Shown here one piece after another: positions 43,161-51,790 of a stretch of DNA of 64,000 bases. The notes beneath the pieces were generated by a model, which saw only the letters and a list, made by a program, of their open reading frames with translations, had not been told where the DNA came from and did no database searches. The position numbers and the translations under genes were made by a program. Source of the DNA: JAHEKD01 sp965204695 (GTDB lineage Bacteria; Pseudomonadota; Gammaproteobacteria; Arenicellales; JAHEKD01). Location: contig OZ242007.1 of NCBI GenBank assembly GCA_965204695.1, positions 1,612,001 to 1,676,000 of the forward strand, written 5' to 3'. The first letter of the stretch is position 1, and each line of letters starts with the position of its first letter.

Positions 43161-44927
43161 ATGCGAACACACTATTGTGGCGAGTTAAATCAAAGCCATA
43201 TCGATGAAACTGTGACCTTATGCGGTTGGGTCAACACCAACCGTGATCACGGAGGGGTAATTTTTATAGATCTGCGCGACAAGACTGGGATTGCTCAGGT
43301 AGTAGCGGACCCGGATGAAAAACAGGCTTTTGAAACCGCTGATGCTTCACGTAATGAATATGTCTTAAAAGTTACTGGCAGAATTCGTGCTCGCCCAGAG
43401 GGGACTGTAAACCCAGACCTTCCTTCCGGACATGTGGAGCTTTATGCTACACAAGTTATTGTCTTAAACAGCTCTGAACCCATTCCGTTTCAATTCGACG
43501 AAGATGATGTTGGTGAAGCAGTTAGGTTGAAGCATCGCTATCTGGATTTACGCAGCGAAAAAATGCAACATAACATTCGCACGCGGCATCAAATCACACA
43601 ATTGATTCGTGAGTATCTTGGCAGTAGCGGGTTTGTTGATATTGAAACTCCAATTCTGACTCGTTCAACCCCGGAAGGTGCACGTGATTATTTAGTTCCC
43701 AGCCGCACTCACCCTGGCCAATTCTTTGCTTTACCTCAATCACCACAATTGTTTAAGCAATTATTAATGGTGTCAGGTTTTGAGCGTTATTATCAGATTG
43801 CCCGCTGTTTTCGTGATGAGGATTTGCGTGCCGATCGTCAACCTGAATTTACTCAGTTAGATGTAGAGATGTCCTTTATTGAAGAGCAGGACATCATGGC
43901 CTTGGTGGAAGAATTATTCGCTAAATTATTTAAAGATATTTTAGACATAGAAATCAAACTGCCATTACAGCAGATGACTTATGCTGAGGCCATGCAACGT
44001 TTTGGTAGTGACCGTCCGGATTTACGAATCCCACTTGAACTTGTCGATGTTGACGATTTATTGAAAGAAGTTGAGTTTAAAGTTTTCTCCGGCCCTGCTA
44101 ACCAGGAAAATGGACGGGTTGCTGCACTTCGTTTACCTCAAGGTGGCAAGACTTTAACTCGTCAACAGATTGATCAATATACCGAATACGTTAAGCAATT
44201 CGGCGCTAAGGGTTTGGCCTATATCAAAGTCAATCAGCTTGAAAATGGCACTGAGGGACTGCAATCACCTATTCTTAAGTTCTTGCCCGATGAGGCTATC
44301 CAAGAAATTATGCATCGCACTGGAGCAGAAAATGGTGACTTGGTTTTCTTTGGAGCAGACAACGCAGGTATTGTTAACGATTCACTTGGAAATTTACGGG
44401 TCAAACTGGGACACGATTTAGATTTATTTCAAGGCGACTGGCAAGCACTATGGGTAATAGATTTTCCATTAGTTGAATATGACACCATAGCCAAGCGTTG
44501 GATTGCTCTGCATCACCCTTTCACTTCTCCAAAAGCTGAACATATTGAGCTAATGGAAACAGATCCAAGTAAAGTACTGTCCAGAGCTTATGATCTAGTA
44601 CTAAACGGAACTGAAATTGGCGGCGGTTCGATTCGTATTCATGATCAATCAATACAACGTAAAGTATTTAATATGTTAGGTATCGGAGAAGAAGAAGCTG
44701 AAGAAAAATTCGGCTTTTTACTCAGTGCGCTTAAATACGGCGCACCTCCACACGGCGGCATAGCCTGGGGATTGGATCGATTGGCTGCCATGATGTGCGA
44801 CAGTGATTCTATTCGTGATGTCATCGCCTTTCCTAAAACCCAAAAAGCATCTTGCCTGATGACAGAATCGCCAAATTCGGTCAGTAATACGCAGTTAAAA
44901 GAATTAGGCATTAAACTGCGCAAATAG
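43161..44927 (+). CDS. aspS: Aspartyl-tRNA synthetase
   Basis: AspS charges tRNA-Asp. The 588-aa bacterial-type protein has an OB-fold anticodon domain (VTLCGWVNTNRDHGGVIFIDLRD), class II motif 2 (FRDEDLRADRQPEFTQLD), the bacterial GAD insert (about 280-420) and motif 3 (GLDRLAAMMC). It is preceded by the FmdB gene and followed by a terminator-like hairpin. Confidence 0.98.
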   Translation: MRTHYCGELNQSHIDETVTLCGWVNTNRDHGGVIFIDLRDKTGIAQVVADPDEKQAFETADASRNEYVLKVTGRIRARPEGTVNPDLPSGHVELYATQVIVLNSSEPIPFQFDEDDVGEAVRLKHRYLDLRSEKMQHNIRTRHQITQLIREYLGSSGFVDIETPILTRSTPEGARDYLVPSRTHPGQFFALPQSPQLFKQLLMVSGFERYYQIARCFRDEDLRADRQPEFTQLDVEMSFIEEQDIMALVEELFAKLFKDILDIEIKLPLQQMTYAEAMQRFGSDRPDLRIPLELVDVDDLLKEVEFKVFSGPANQENGRVAALRLPQGGKTLTRQQIDQYTEYVKQFGAKGLAYIKVNQLENGTEGLQSPILKFLPDEAIQEIMHRTGAENGDLVFFGADNAGIVNDSLGNLRVKLGHDLDLFQGDWQALWVIDFPLVEYDTIAKRWIALHHPFTSPKAEHIELMETDPSKVLSRAYDLVLNGTEIGGGSIRIHDQSIQRKVFNMLGIGEEEAEEKFGFLLSALKYGAPPHGGIAWGLDRLAAMMCDSDSIRDVIAFPKTQKASCLMTESPNSVSNTQLKELGIKLRK

Positions 44928-44951
44928 TTTTTAAGCCTCCCTATAAAGCAA

Positions 44952-44983
44952 AACCGGCAACAGCTTTAAAACTGTCGCCGGTT
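44952..44983 (+). terminator. Hairpin after aspS, likely terminator
   Basis: AACCGGCAACAG pairs with CTGTCGCCGGTT with one mismatch over an 8-base loop. The tail is GCTCTATTC, poor in T, so it may be a weak or Rho-assisted terminator. Confidence 0.6.
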
Positions 44984-45126
44984 GCTCTATTCTACTATCC
45001 CTTACGATTTTCGTTCGGTCTAGCCTACCCACTTGTTATCATTCTTTTGTGGAAGGGATAATAACTAAATTATGCTTTTTTGAGTGTTAACAAATGTGTC
45101 AAAGACAAAATTTCGTCACTAATTGA

Positions 45127-46554
45127 TCAACTGCTTGCTGCAAGAAATAATACAATGACAATTATTCCTAATACCCAGCTGATTTTGTCCCTGATAACAT
45201 AGTAGATTGGGTCATCGTCAATACCTCCGCGACCAGCAAGCAACCAGACTCGACCAATCCAAAACAACAATAGTGGACACACCCACCATAACAGGGCTGG
45301 CCTGGCGTATAAATTTGATTCGCTCAGGCTATTAATAAATAAAGCCATAACTAGAACAGAAATATAGCCACTTGCGCTACCTATAATCGCAAGCATTTGC
45401 ATATCTTTGATTAAATATCCTCGTGACTTGAAGCTTTCATCTCTTCCTTGTTGTTTTAATCCGTATAGTTCTGTGTAACGCTTCATTATAGCCAGGCTTA
45501 GGAAGATGAACATTGAATACGCTAATAACCAGGAAGAAAGCTCTACATTAATTGCCACTGCACCAGCCAGTATGCGAATAGTATAAAGTCCCGCCAATAC
45601 CACAATATCCAGCATTACCACGAATTTGAAATACAGCGAATACAATAGTGTGATCAATAAATAAACAATAATCACACCCAGAAAATCAGCTCCCAAATAT
45701 AAGCCAAGAAGCATTGATAAAAGTAAACAGACAATACAGATCAAGACTCCCTTGATAATGCTCATCTGGCCTGATGCAAAAGGTCTTTTGTATTTGCTGC
45801 GATGTTGCCGATCATCTTGCAGATCAAATAAATCATTAATAATATAAATCGCTGACGCGCATAAACTGAATGCTAGGAATGCTATAGCAGCTCTGAATAC
45901 TAATTGGCCGTCAGTCAAATTATGTGAGGTAAATAAAGGAACAAAAACTAAAAAGTTCTTAACCCATTGGTGTATTCGAATTGCTTTAAAAAAACGATCC
46001 GGACTATTTTCTTCTGCAATAACAGTTTCTACTTTGGAAACCGCCTGGACTTCTTTTAACAACTTGTCACTAGGATTTATTACAACTGCCGAGTAAGCCG
46101 ATGGCCAGACTTTAAGGTCAGCATAGCTATCACCGACATAGGTAAATTGCTTTTCCCCATATAACTCCACTAGCTTATTTCTTTTGTTTAAACCCTTCAG
46201 ATTTTGATTTTCATCTGTGGCTAGTACTAAATCGAATAAACCCAAATGTTCGTTTACTGATTCAGCGATGCTCTTATGCGTAGCTGTCGCGAGAATGAGC
46301 TGGTGTCCTTTTGCCTTTTTTTGTTTTATCCAATCTATGAGTTTATGGTTATAGGGAATTAACTCGGGCTTGATGTTGACGCTCTTGCATATTTCTGACT
46401 TAAGCTGAGCTTTTCCTTGGGTGATCAATAACCATATCGCCTTAATTAAATTGAATGGATTTTTTTTAACGAAAACTAGCAAGGACTCGTAAAAGAAGTC
46501 GGTACGAGCAAGCGTTTCATCTAGATCAACAACAATTGGAATCAGGTTTTGCAT
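45127..46554 (-). CDS. HAD-UbiA fusion: polyprenyl-phosphate phosphoribosyltransferase-like
   Basis: This 475-aa protein has an N-terminal HAD domain (about 1-185; PIVVDLDETLARTD, and YVGDSYADLKVW) fused to a UbiA-type membrane transferase of eight or nine spans (about 190-475), with NDLFDLQDDRQHRSK as the first Asp-rich motif. This layout is found in DPPR-synthase-like enzymes, which put phosphoribose on polyprenyl phosphate; the HAD part could then remove the phosphate. The gene lies 3 bases after the GT39 gene (same strand). A link to a polyprenyl-linked pentose for a surface glycan is likely but inferred. It is not ubiA, which is 2 kb away. Confidence 0.85.
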   Translation of the reverse strand: MQNLIPIVVDLDETLARTDFFYESLLVFVKKNPFNLIKAIWLLITQGKAQLKSEICKSVNIKPELIPYNHKLIDWIKQKKAKGHQLILATATHKSIAESVNEHLGLFDLVLATDENQNLKGLNKRNKLVELYGEKQFTYVGDSYADLKVWPSAYSAVVINPSDKLLKEVQAVSKVETVIAEENSPDRFFKAIRIHQWVKNFLVFVPLFTSHNLTDGQLVFRAAIAFLAFSLCASAIYIINDLFDLQDDRQHRSKYKRPFASGQMSIIKGVLICIVCLLLSMLLGLYLGADFLGVIIVYLLITLLYSLYFKFVVMLDIVVLAGLYTIRILAGAVAINVELSSWLLAYSMFIFLSLAIMKRYTELYGLKQQGRDESFKSRGYLIKDMQMLAIIGSASGYISVLVMALFINSLSESNLYARPALLWWVCPLLLFWIGRVWLLAGRGGIDDDPIYYVIRDKISWVLGIIVIVLFLAASS

Positions 46555-46557
46555 GGA

Positions 46558-48072
46558 TTAATAGATTAACCGATAAAATTCGATTTGATCTTGCCATTGT
46601 TCAAAAACGGGGTAACTCGAGATTTCTTCAATAGCGACTACTTCGTCACAGGCAAGCAGCTTATCCTTGCTGTAATTGCCTCTTGCTGGAAAATAAAAAT
46701 CAACTAAATATTGGGGTTGCCAGTAATTAATGCGAACACAGACATCTGCTTGACTCGACCAACGTATATCCAATGGCATTATCTGATCGTCTTTAAACGC
46801 AAACTGTGAAGCGTATTGTCCAATGATAGGAATAACGTTTTCTGTATCTGGATTTTCATTTTTGATTTGCGTCAATATGGCCGCATTAGCCTGAGCGATA
46901 GCATAATTTTGATCTCTGTCAAACCAATTGACATAATAAATCGTTTGAAAAATTATATGTGAAATTAATAACAGCATAACCAGCATTAGAGGAACCTGTG
47001 GCCACGCAAGTTTTATTAACCAAACACTGAGAAAACAAATTGGGATGATCGAAAAATAAAAATAATGGGCTTTGTCAGGAAGATTTAATGCCCCTACTGT
47101 GCCTAATCCGAGAAGTAAAAATAGCATAAAAAGCCATCCTGCACGCCCACTAGCAAAGAGCTTTTGGCTAAAAAGTTTTGGCGACTTAAGTCCAAACAAT
47201 ATCCCACCAACAGCAACGAGCGAACTGATTAACAGTAGATGGGTTTTAGTGTTAAATAGCACATGATTCACTGCGATAATAAATTTATTCCACAAAACCA
47301 TAATGTTTAATGTTGGTTTCTTATTACTGTTAATGTGCATGAATTGTGAAAATGATGCCTCAAATGCTAACCGCAGCAACAAATAACTAACGATGATAAT
47401 GGCCACAGTTATAAACATTATAAAAATTCGGGAACGTTTAAGTTGCTCATTGCTTACCAATGGAATAATTACGATCTCTATTATCCAAAAAGTAAACAGG
47501 GTGATGATTGCGAACAAAAAATACATTTTGGATAAAAATGCACAGTAAGCCATTAACAAACTTATTACTATTGCCCAAGATCGATTATCCATTCTCAAAT
47601 AAACAAGCATGGCCAACATCGAAAAACCTACCGCAATGGGGTCAGCGATAGCGGCACGGGAATGGGTAACAAAGTTGAATGAAACTGCCGTTGCAATAGA
47701 CAGTACCAGTGCAATCCTTGAGCCGAACTGTTTTTGAGAAATCAAGTAAAGACAAATAATACTCAGCACAGCAAAAGCTACTGAAATCAATCGTGCTGCT
47801 GTGACACTAACTCCAAACAAAGAAAATACAGTTGTCTGTAATACCGTAAGCATCGGCGCACCAGGCCAATGTCGTAAATCATGAGGCATACCCCAATCAC
47901 CAAATCTGACAAAATTTTGGGCTGCATCGGCATAGAATCCTTCATCCACATACAATGCTCTGCTCATTGTCGCAATACCAAAAGGTGGATTAATGTTAAT
48001 AGTCAGGTAGACAAAGGCGACAAACACCAAACAAAATAATATAAATATGATGTTTATCGCTCGATCAGACAT
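46558..48072 (-). CDS. GT39/ArnT-like membrane glycosyltransferase
   Basis: This 504-aa protein with about 11 membrane spans carries the catalytic-loop Asp region in YVDEGFYADAAQNFVRFGDWG, typical of the GT39/ArnT (PMT_2) fold. Such enzymes use a polyprenyl-phosphate sugar as donor outside the inner membrane. Paired directly with the HAD-UbiA gene, which could make that donor, it would transfer the sugar to a lipid, glycan or protein. The acceptor is not evident. Confidence 0.85.
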   Translation of the reverse strand: MSDRAINIIFILFCLVFVAFVYLTININPPFGIATMSRALYVDEGFYADAAQNFVRFGDWGMPHDLRHWPGAPMLTVLQTTVFSLFGVSVTAARLISVAFAVLSIICLYLISQKQFGSRIALVLSIATAVSFNFVTHSRAAIADPIAVGFSMLAMLVYLRMDNRSWAIVISLLMAYCAFLSKMYFLFAIITLFTFWIIEIVIIPLVSNEQLKRSRIFIMFITVAIIIVSYLLLRLAFEASFSQFMHINSNKKPTLNIMVLWNKFIIAVNHVLFNTKTHLLLISSLVAVGGILFGLKSPKLFSQKLFASGRAGWLFMLFLLLGLGTVGALNLPDKAHYFYFSIIPICFLSVWLIKLAWPQVPLMLVMLLLISHIIFQTIYYVNWFDRDQNYAIAQANAAILTQIKNENPDTENVIPIIGQYASQFAFKDDQIMPLDIRWSSQADVCVRINYWQPQYLVDFYFPARGNYSKDKLLACDEVVAIEEISSYPVFEQWQDQIEFYRLIY

Positions 48073-48164
48073 AGTCGTTCAATTATTTATTGAAATGGAT
48101 TTACGTGAGTTTAAAACCGTTCAACTCACTATTGTGTTGACTGATTTTAGAATAAAAACCAGAA

Positions 48165-49022
48165 TTAAGCAGGCAAATAAGCCAAAACAAAACCGGCAAA
48201 TACACTAGCACCAAACCAGGCATTGTTAAGAAACGCCCGAAAGCAATGTTGCGGCCGACGAGAAAAATATAGCCAGACTTGATATACAGCAAAAATTAGC
48301 GCCAGGCCGAGACATAAATAGTAATACCCATTTAAGTTGAGCCTGTGACCGATATAATAGAGCAATGTAATGACGATAGTCTGGCAAGTAAGTACCATTA
48401 CTCGATCATATTGACCAAAAAGTATTGCTGTTGATTTCACTCCGATTTTTAAATCGTCTTGCTTGTCAGCCATAGCATACATGGTGTCATAAGCTAAGAC
48501 CCAAAAGATGTTAGCCAGCATCAGCCACCAGCAAATTACTGGTATTTGATTTATTTCTGCGGCAAAAGCCATGGGAATCCCCCAAGCAAAAGCCACACCA
48601 AGAAATACTTGTGGCCAGTGTGTAAAACGCTTCATAAACGGATAACTTGCTGCTAACACAAGACCAACGAATGAAAATAAAATGGCTTTTAAATTTAGAT
48701 TTAATACCAGAATAAACGCACAAAGGCAGAAAAAAACAAACAAGCCGATTGCTTCTTTGAGGCTTACTTTGCCACTTGTTAGAGGTCTTTGTTTAGTGCG
48801 CTCAACATATAGATCAATATCACGGTCGGCAATGTCATTAATCACACAACCCGCATTGCGCATAACAAAAACACCAGCAATAAAAATAACTAAATGTTTA
48901 GCTTGAGGTTGCCCTTCTGCCGCTATCCATAGCCCCCACAGAGTTGGCCATAACAACAACAGCGTACCGATAGGCTTGTCCAATCGAATCAATAATGCAT
49001 AGTGACATAACTTCTCAAACAT
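48165..49022 (-). CDS. ubiA: 4-hydroxybenzoate polyprenyltransferase
   Basis: UbiA attaches the isoprenoid chain to 4-hydroxybenzoate in ubiquinone synthesis. The 285-aa membrane protein has RLDKPIGTLLLLWPTLWGLW, NDIADRDIDLYVERTKQRPL and DTMYAMADKQDD, the two Asp-rich motifs. ATG 49022 is chosen over 49040 because it gives MFEKLCHY, a usual start. It overlaps the end of recG by 8 bases. Confidence 0.95.
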   Translation of the reverse strand: MFEKLCHYALLIRLDKPIGTLLLLWPTLWGLWIAAEGQPQAKHLVIFIAGVFVMRNAGCVINDIADRDIDLYVERTKQRPLTSGKVSLKEAIGLFVFFCLCAFILVLNLNLKAILFSFVGLVLAASYPFMKRFTHWPQVFLGVAFAWGIPMAFAAEINQIPVICWWLMLANIFWVLAYDTMYAMADKQDDLKIGVKSTAILFGQYDRVMVLTCQTIVITLLYYIGHRLNLNGYYYLCLGLALIFAVYQVWLYFSRRPQHCFRAFLNNAWFGASVFAGFVLAYLPA

Positions 49023-51054
49023 CAGCGTAACGCTCAGCATGTTTAACCCACCGGGAAATCAACCCTAATGCCTTATCCGGATGGTTTTTTAATATATTCG
49101 CACCCAATTTTTCAACCTGTTCCAATAAATCTCGATCACGTACTAAATCTGCTACTTTAAGCTGTTGTAATCCGGTTTGCCGAGTACCCAATAACTCACC
49201 AGGCCCACGCAATTCAAGATCATATTTTGCTATCTCAAAACCATCATTCGTTTCGCGCATTACCGACAAACGCTTTTGTGCCGTTTCACCTAAAGGCGAA
49301 TGATACATCAGTACACAACAGGATTGAATTTCTCCACGACCGATACGACCCCGTAACTGATGTAATTGGGCTAACCCCAAGCGTTCTGAATTCTCAATAA
49401 TCATTAAACTGGCATTAGGTACATCCACGCCGACTTCGATCACCGTTGTGGCCACAAGAACATCAACTTTGCTATCGCGAAAATCCCGCATAACAGCATT
49501 TTTCTGCTCACTTTTCATGCGTCCATGAATCAGTTCAATATTCAAATCGGGCAGTGTATTCGTCAAGTCTTCCGCACGAATAGTAGCCGCCTGGGCTTGT
49601 ATAACTTCTGATTCATCGATTAATGGACAAACCCAATAAGCCTGGCGCCCTAGTTGACATGCATTAGCAATACGTTGGATCAATTCATCACGGCGTGTAT
49701 CTGAAACCAACACCGTTTCAATGGGTTTACGTCCTTGCGGCAACTCATCAATGCTAGAAACATCCATATCCGCATAAAAAATCATCGCCATGGTTCTTGG
49801 TATTGGGGTGGCGGTCATCGCCAATTGATGAGGTACTATTCCAGGAGCAGCTTTATCTATTAAAGCTAAGCGTTGGCTGACACCAAATCGGTGTTGCTCA
49901 TCAACAACGACTAGGCCGAGTCTATTAAACTCAACACCTTCTTGAAATAATGCATGGGTGCCAATAATTATTTTAGCTTCACCACAAACAAGTTCTTGTA
50001 AGGCTGATTTTCGTTGTGCGGCGGTTAAACGCCCAGAAAGCCAGGCAACTCTGATATTCAACGGCTCTAACCATTGCTTAAAAGTAGCTAAATGCTGCTC
50101 AGCTAATAATTCGGTTGGCGCCATGATAGCAGCCTGATAACCCGAACCTATACATTGGCAGATTGCCGCTGCAGCAACAACAGTTTTGCCAGACCCCACA
50201 TCACCCTGTACTAAACGCTGCATGGTGTATTGTTGGTTAAGATCCGCCTCAATCTCTGCGATTACTCTTTGTTGGGCACGAGTTAAAGTAAAAGATAAAG
50301 ATTTTAAAAATTTCTCTGCTAATGATTTACCATCACTCAAATCAGCAGATTGCTTGCGTTGCCGTTTTAGTTTGTAGCGTTTGAGACTGATATGATGAGC
50401 TGTTAATTCTTCTAAGGCGAGTCGTTTTTGTGCGGGATCTACACCTTCGATTAACTTTGATGTCGATTTTTTGTTGGTTGGGAAATGAACTCTTTGTAAA
50501 CACTCCTGTAGTGTTGGCTTAATTTGGAGATAATCCGGCAAATCTGATGCCTGAGAAAAGCTTTGCTTAACCAAGTCACGCATTTTGGTTTGCGATATGC
50601 CTTCAGTCAAAGGGTAAATAGGGGTCAAGCTGTCTGTTGTTATATTTTCGGGTCTTTCAACACTAATTCGATATTCAGGATGAATCATCTCCAATGACTT
50701 TGAACCGTGGCGAATCACTCCAAATCCGCTAATCCAAACGTTACGCTTAATCTGTTGTTGCTGATTACGATTAAAGTAAAACCACCTCAATGTCAGCCAG
50801 CCCGTGCCGTCTGAAATTTTTGCTAACAAACTACGGCGGCGTCCATAAGCAATCGATGCAGCTTCTATTTGGCCACAAATCAATACTTCCATGCCTGCTC
50901 TGAGTTGACCCAGAGCCGTAACATGTGTTCTGTCTTGATATTTGTAGGGCAGGTGAAAAATCAAATCGGGAATTGATTCGATATTTATCTTAGCAAGCTT
51001 CTCAGCCAGACTCTTACCGACACCTTTTAACTTAATAACTTGTAAATCTGGCAT
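49015..51054 (-). CDS. recG: ATP-dependent DNA helicase RecG
   Basis: RecG reverses stalled forks and acts on Holliday junctions. The 679-aa protein has the wedge domain (about 1-150; KGVGKSLAEKLAKINI), the Walker A loop VQGDVGSGKT, VVVDEQHRFGV, the helicase C motif (ATTVIEVGVDVPNA) and QLRGRIGRG. The length is near the usual 690. It ends inside the ubiA start, so the two may be one transcript. Confidence 0.98.
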   Translation of the reverse strand: MPDLQVIKLKGVGKSLAEKLAKINIESIPDLIFHLPYKYQDRTHVTALGQLRAGMEVLICGQIEAASIAYGRRRSLLAKISDGTGWLTLRWFYFNRNQQQQIKRNVWISGFGVIRHGSKSLEMIHPEYRISVERPENITTDSLTPIYPLTEGISQTKMRDLVKQSFSQASDLPDYLQIKPTLQECLQRVHFPTNKKSTSKLIEGVDPAQKRLALEELTAHHISLKRYKLKRQRKQSADLSDGKSLAEKFLKSLSFTLTRAQQRVIAEIEADLNQQYTMQRLVQGDVGSGKTVVAAAAICQCIGSGYQAAIMAPTELLAEQHLATFKQWLEPLNIRVAWLSGRLTAAQRKSALQELVCGEAKIIIGTHALFQEGVEFNRLGLVVVDEQHRFGVSQRLALIDKAAPGIVPHQLAMTATPIPRTMAMIFYADMDVSSIDELPQGRKPIETVLVSDTRRDELIQRIANACQLGRQAYWVCPLIDESEVIQAQAATIRAEDLTNTLPDLNIELIHGRMKSEQKNAVMRDFRDSKVDVLVATTVIEVGVDVPNASLMIIENSERLGLAQLHQLRGRIGRGEIQSCCVLMYHSPLGETAQKRLSVMRETNDGFEIAKYDLELRGPGELLGTRQTGLQQLKVADLVRDRDLLEQVEKLGANILKNHPDKALGLISRWVKHAERYADV

Positions 51055-51130
51055 AAATAAACTCGATTCTCAGAAGCATCTGAGAATCGTGATTTTACCT
51101 GTATTTTCGCTAGCTGTACTTGGTTTGCAT

Positions 51131-51223
51131 CAGAAGCCAACTTTTGGAGATTCCACTACATTTTATGCCCGCACGGGTGCGAAATGACAATCAGTGTAAC
51201 AATGACAAAAAGGCTGTCATCCT
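51131..51223 (+). repeat. Dispersed intergenic repeat, family B, copy 2
   Basis: Shares ordered blocks (AGAAGCC, GGAGATTCC, TTTTATGCCCG, GGGTGCG, AATGACA, CTGTCATCCT) with 8885-8980, on the same strand. It lies between recG and ridA, 15 bases before the ridA stop. Confidence 0.7.
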
Positions 51224-51237
51224 ACCACTGATAATTA

Positions 51238-51624
51238 TCAGCTGTTCAAGCTAAGAATCGCGTCAATCTCGACCATGACTCCTTTGGGCAGTGCTGATAC
51301 TTCAATTGCAGCCCGGGCAGGATAAGGTTCGCTGATGTAGTCACTCATGACTTCATTGAGCAGTGGAAAATTGCTTAAATCTGCTAGATAGACCGTTAAT
51401 TTGACAGCATCAGCAAGACTGCCGCCACTAGCCTCAGCGACTGCTTTTAAATTCTCAAATACTCTAACTGCCTGGGCTTTAAATTGCCCTTCCACGACTT
51501 CCATTGACTCAGGATCGAGTGGAATTTGGCCTGAAATATACACCGTGTTATCGACTTTGACGGCTTGCGAATAAGTACCAATCGCTGCGGGTGCTGCGGC
51601 TGTATTAATGATCTCTCGTGACAT
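51238..51624 (-). CDS. ridA: RidA-family enamine/imine deaminase
   Basis: RidA hydrolyses reactive enamines made by PLP enzymes such as threonine dehydratase. The 128-aa protein has AAPAAIGTYSQAVKV, YISGQIPLDP, YPARAAIEVSALPKG with the key Arg, and VMVEIDAIL. It is between recG and spoT, its usual site. Repeats lie on both sides of it. Confidence 0.97.
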   Translation of the reverse strand: MSREIINTAAAPAAIGTYSQAVKVDNTVYISGQIPLDPESMEVVEGQFKAQAVRVFENLKAVAEASGGSLADAVKLTVYLADLSNFPLLNEVMSDYISEPYPARAAIEVSALPKGVMVEIDAILSLNS

Positions 51625-51672
51625 GTTTACTCCAACAAAACTACTAGGGTTTAAACGCTGGATTGTAACGCT

Positions 51673-51718
51673 TTATTAGCGTTCGCGTAAGCAACAGAAT
51701 ACCACGGGTTTATCCCGG
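51673..51718 (-). repeat. Dispersed intergenic repeat, family A, copy 3
   Basis: The reverse complement contains ACCCGTGGTATTCTGTTGCT then ACGCGAACGCTAATAA, matching the copies at 15737 and 39234. It lies between ridA and spoT, joined to a short tandem repeat. Confidence 0.85.
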
Positions 51719-51786
51719 CTCTTCAGCCCGATAACTCAATGCCGGGGCTTGTCCCGGCTCATCAACACTATAACTCAATGCCGGGG
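51714..51786. repeat. Tandem 39-base repeat, about two units
   Basis: CCCGGCTC starts at 51714 and 51753, and ATAACTCAATGCCGGGG starts at 51731 and 51770; both recur with a period of 39 bases. It directly abuts the family A copy. It is not a CRISPR: there are too few units and the blocks are not separated by unique spacers. Confidence 0.8.
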
Positions 51787-51790
51787 AAAT

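Noticed and set aside
51714..51786. Possible CRISPR-like array
   Set aside because: Only about two units with a 39-base period and no unique spacers; no cas genes.
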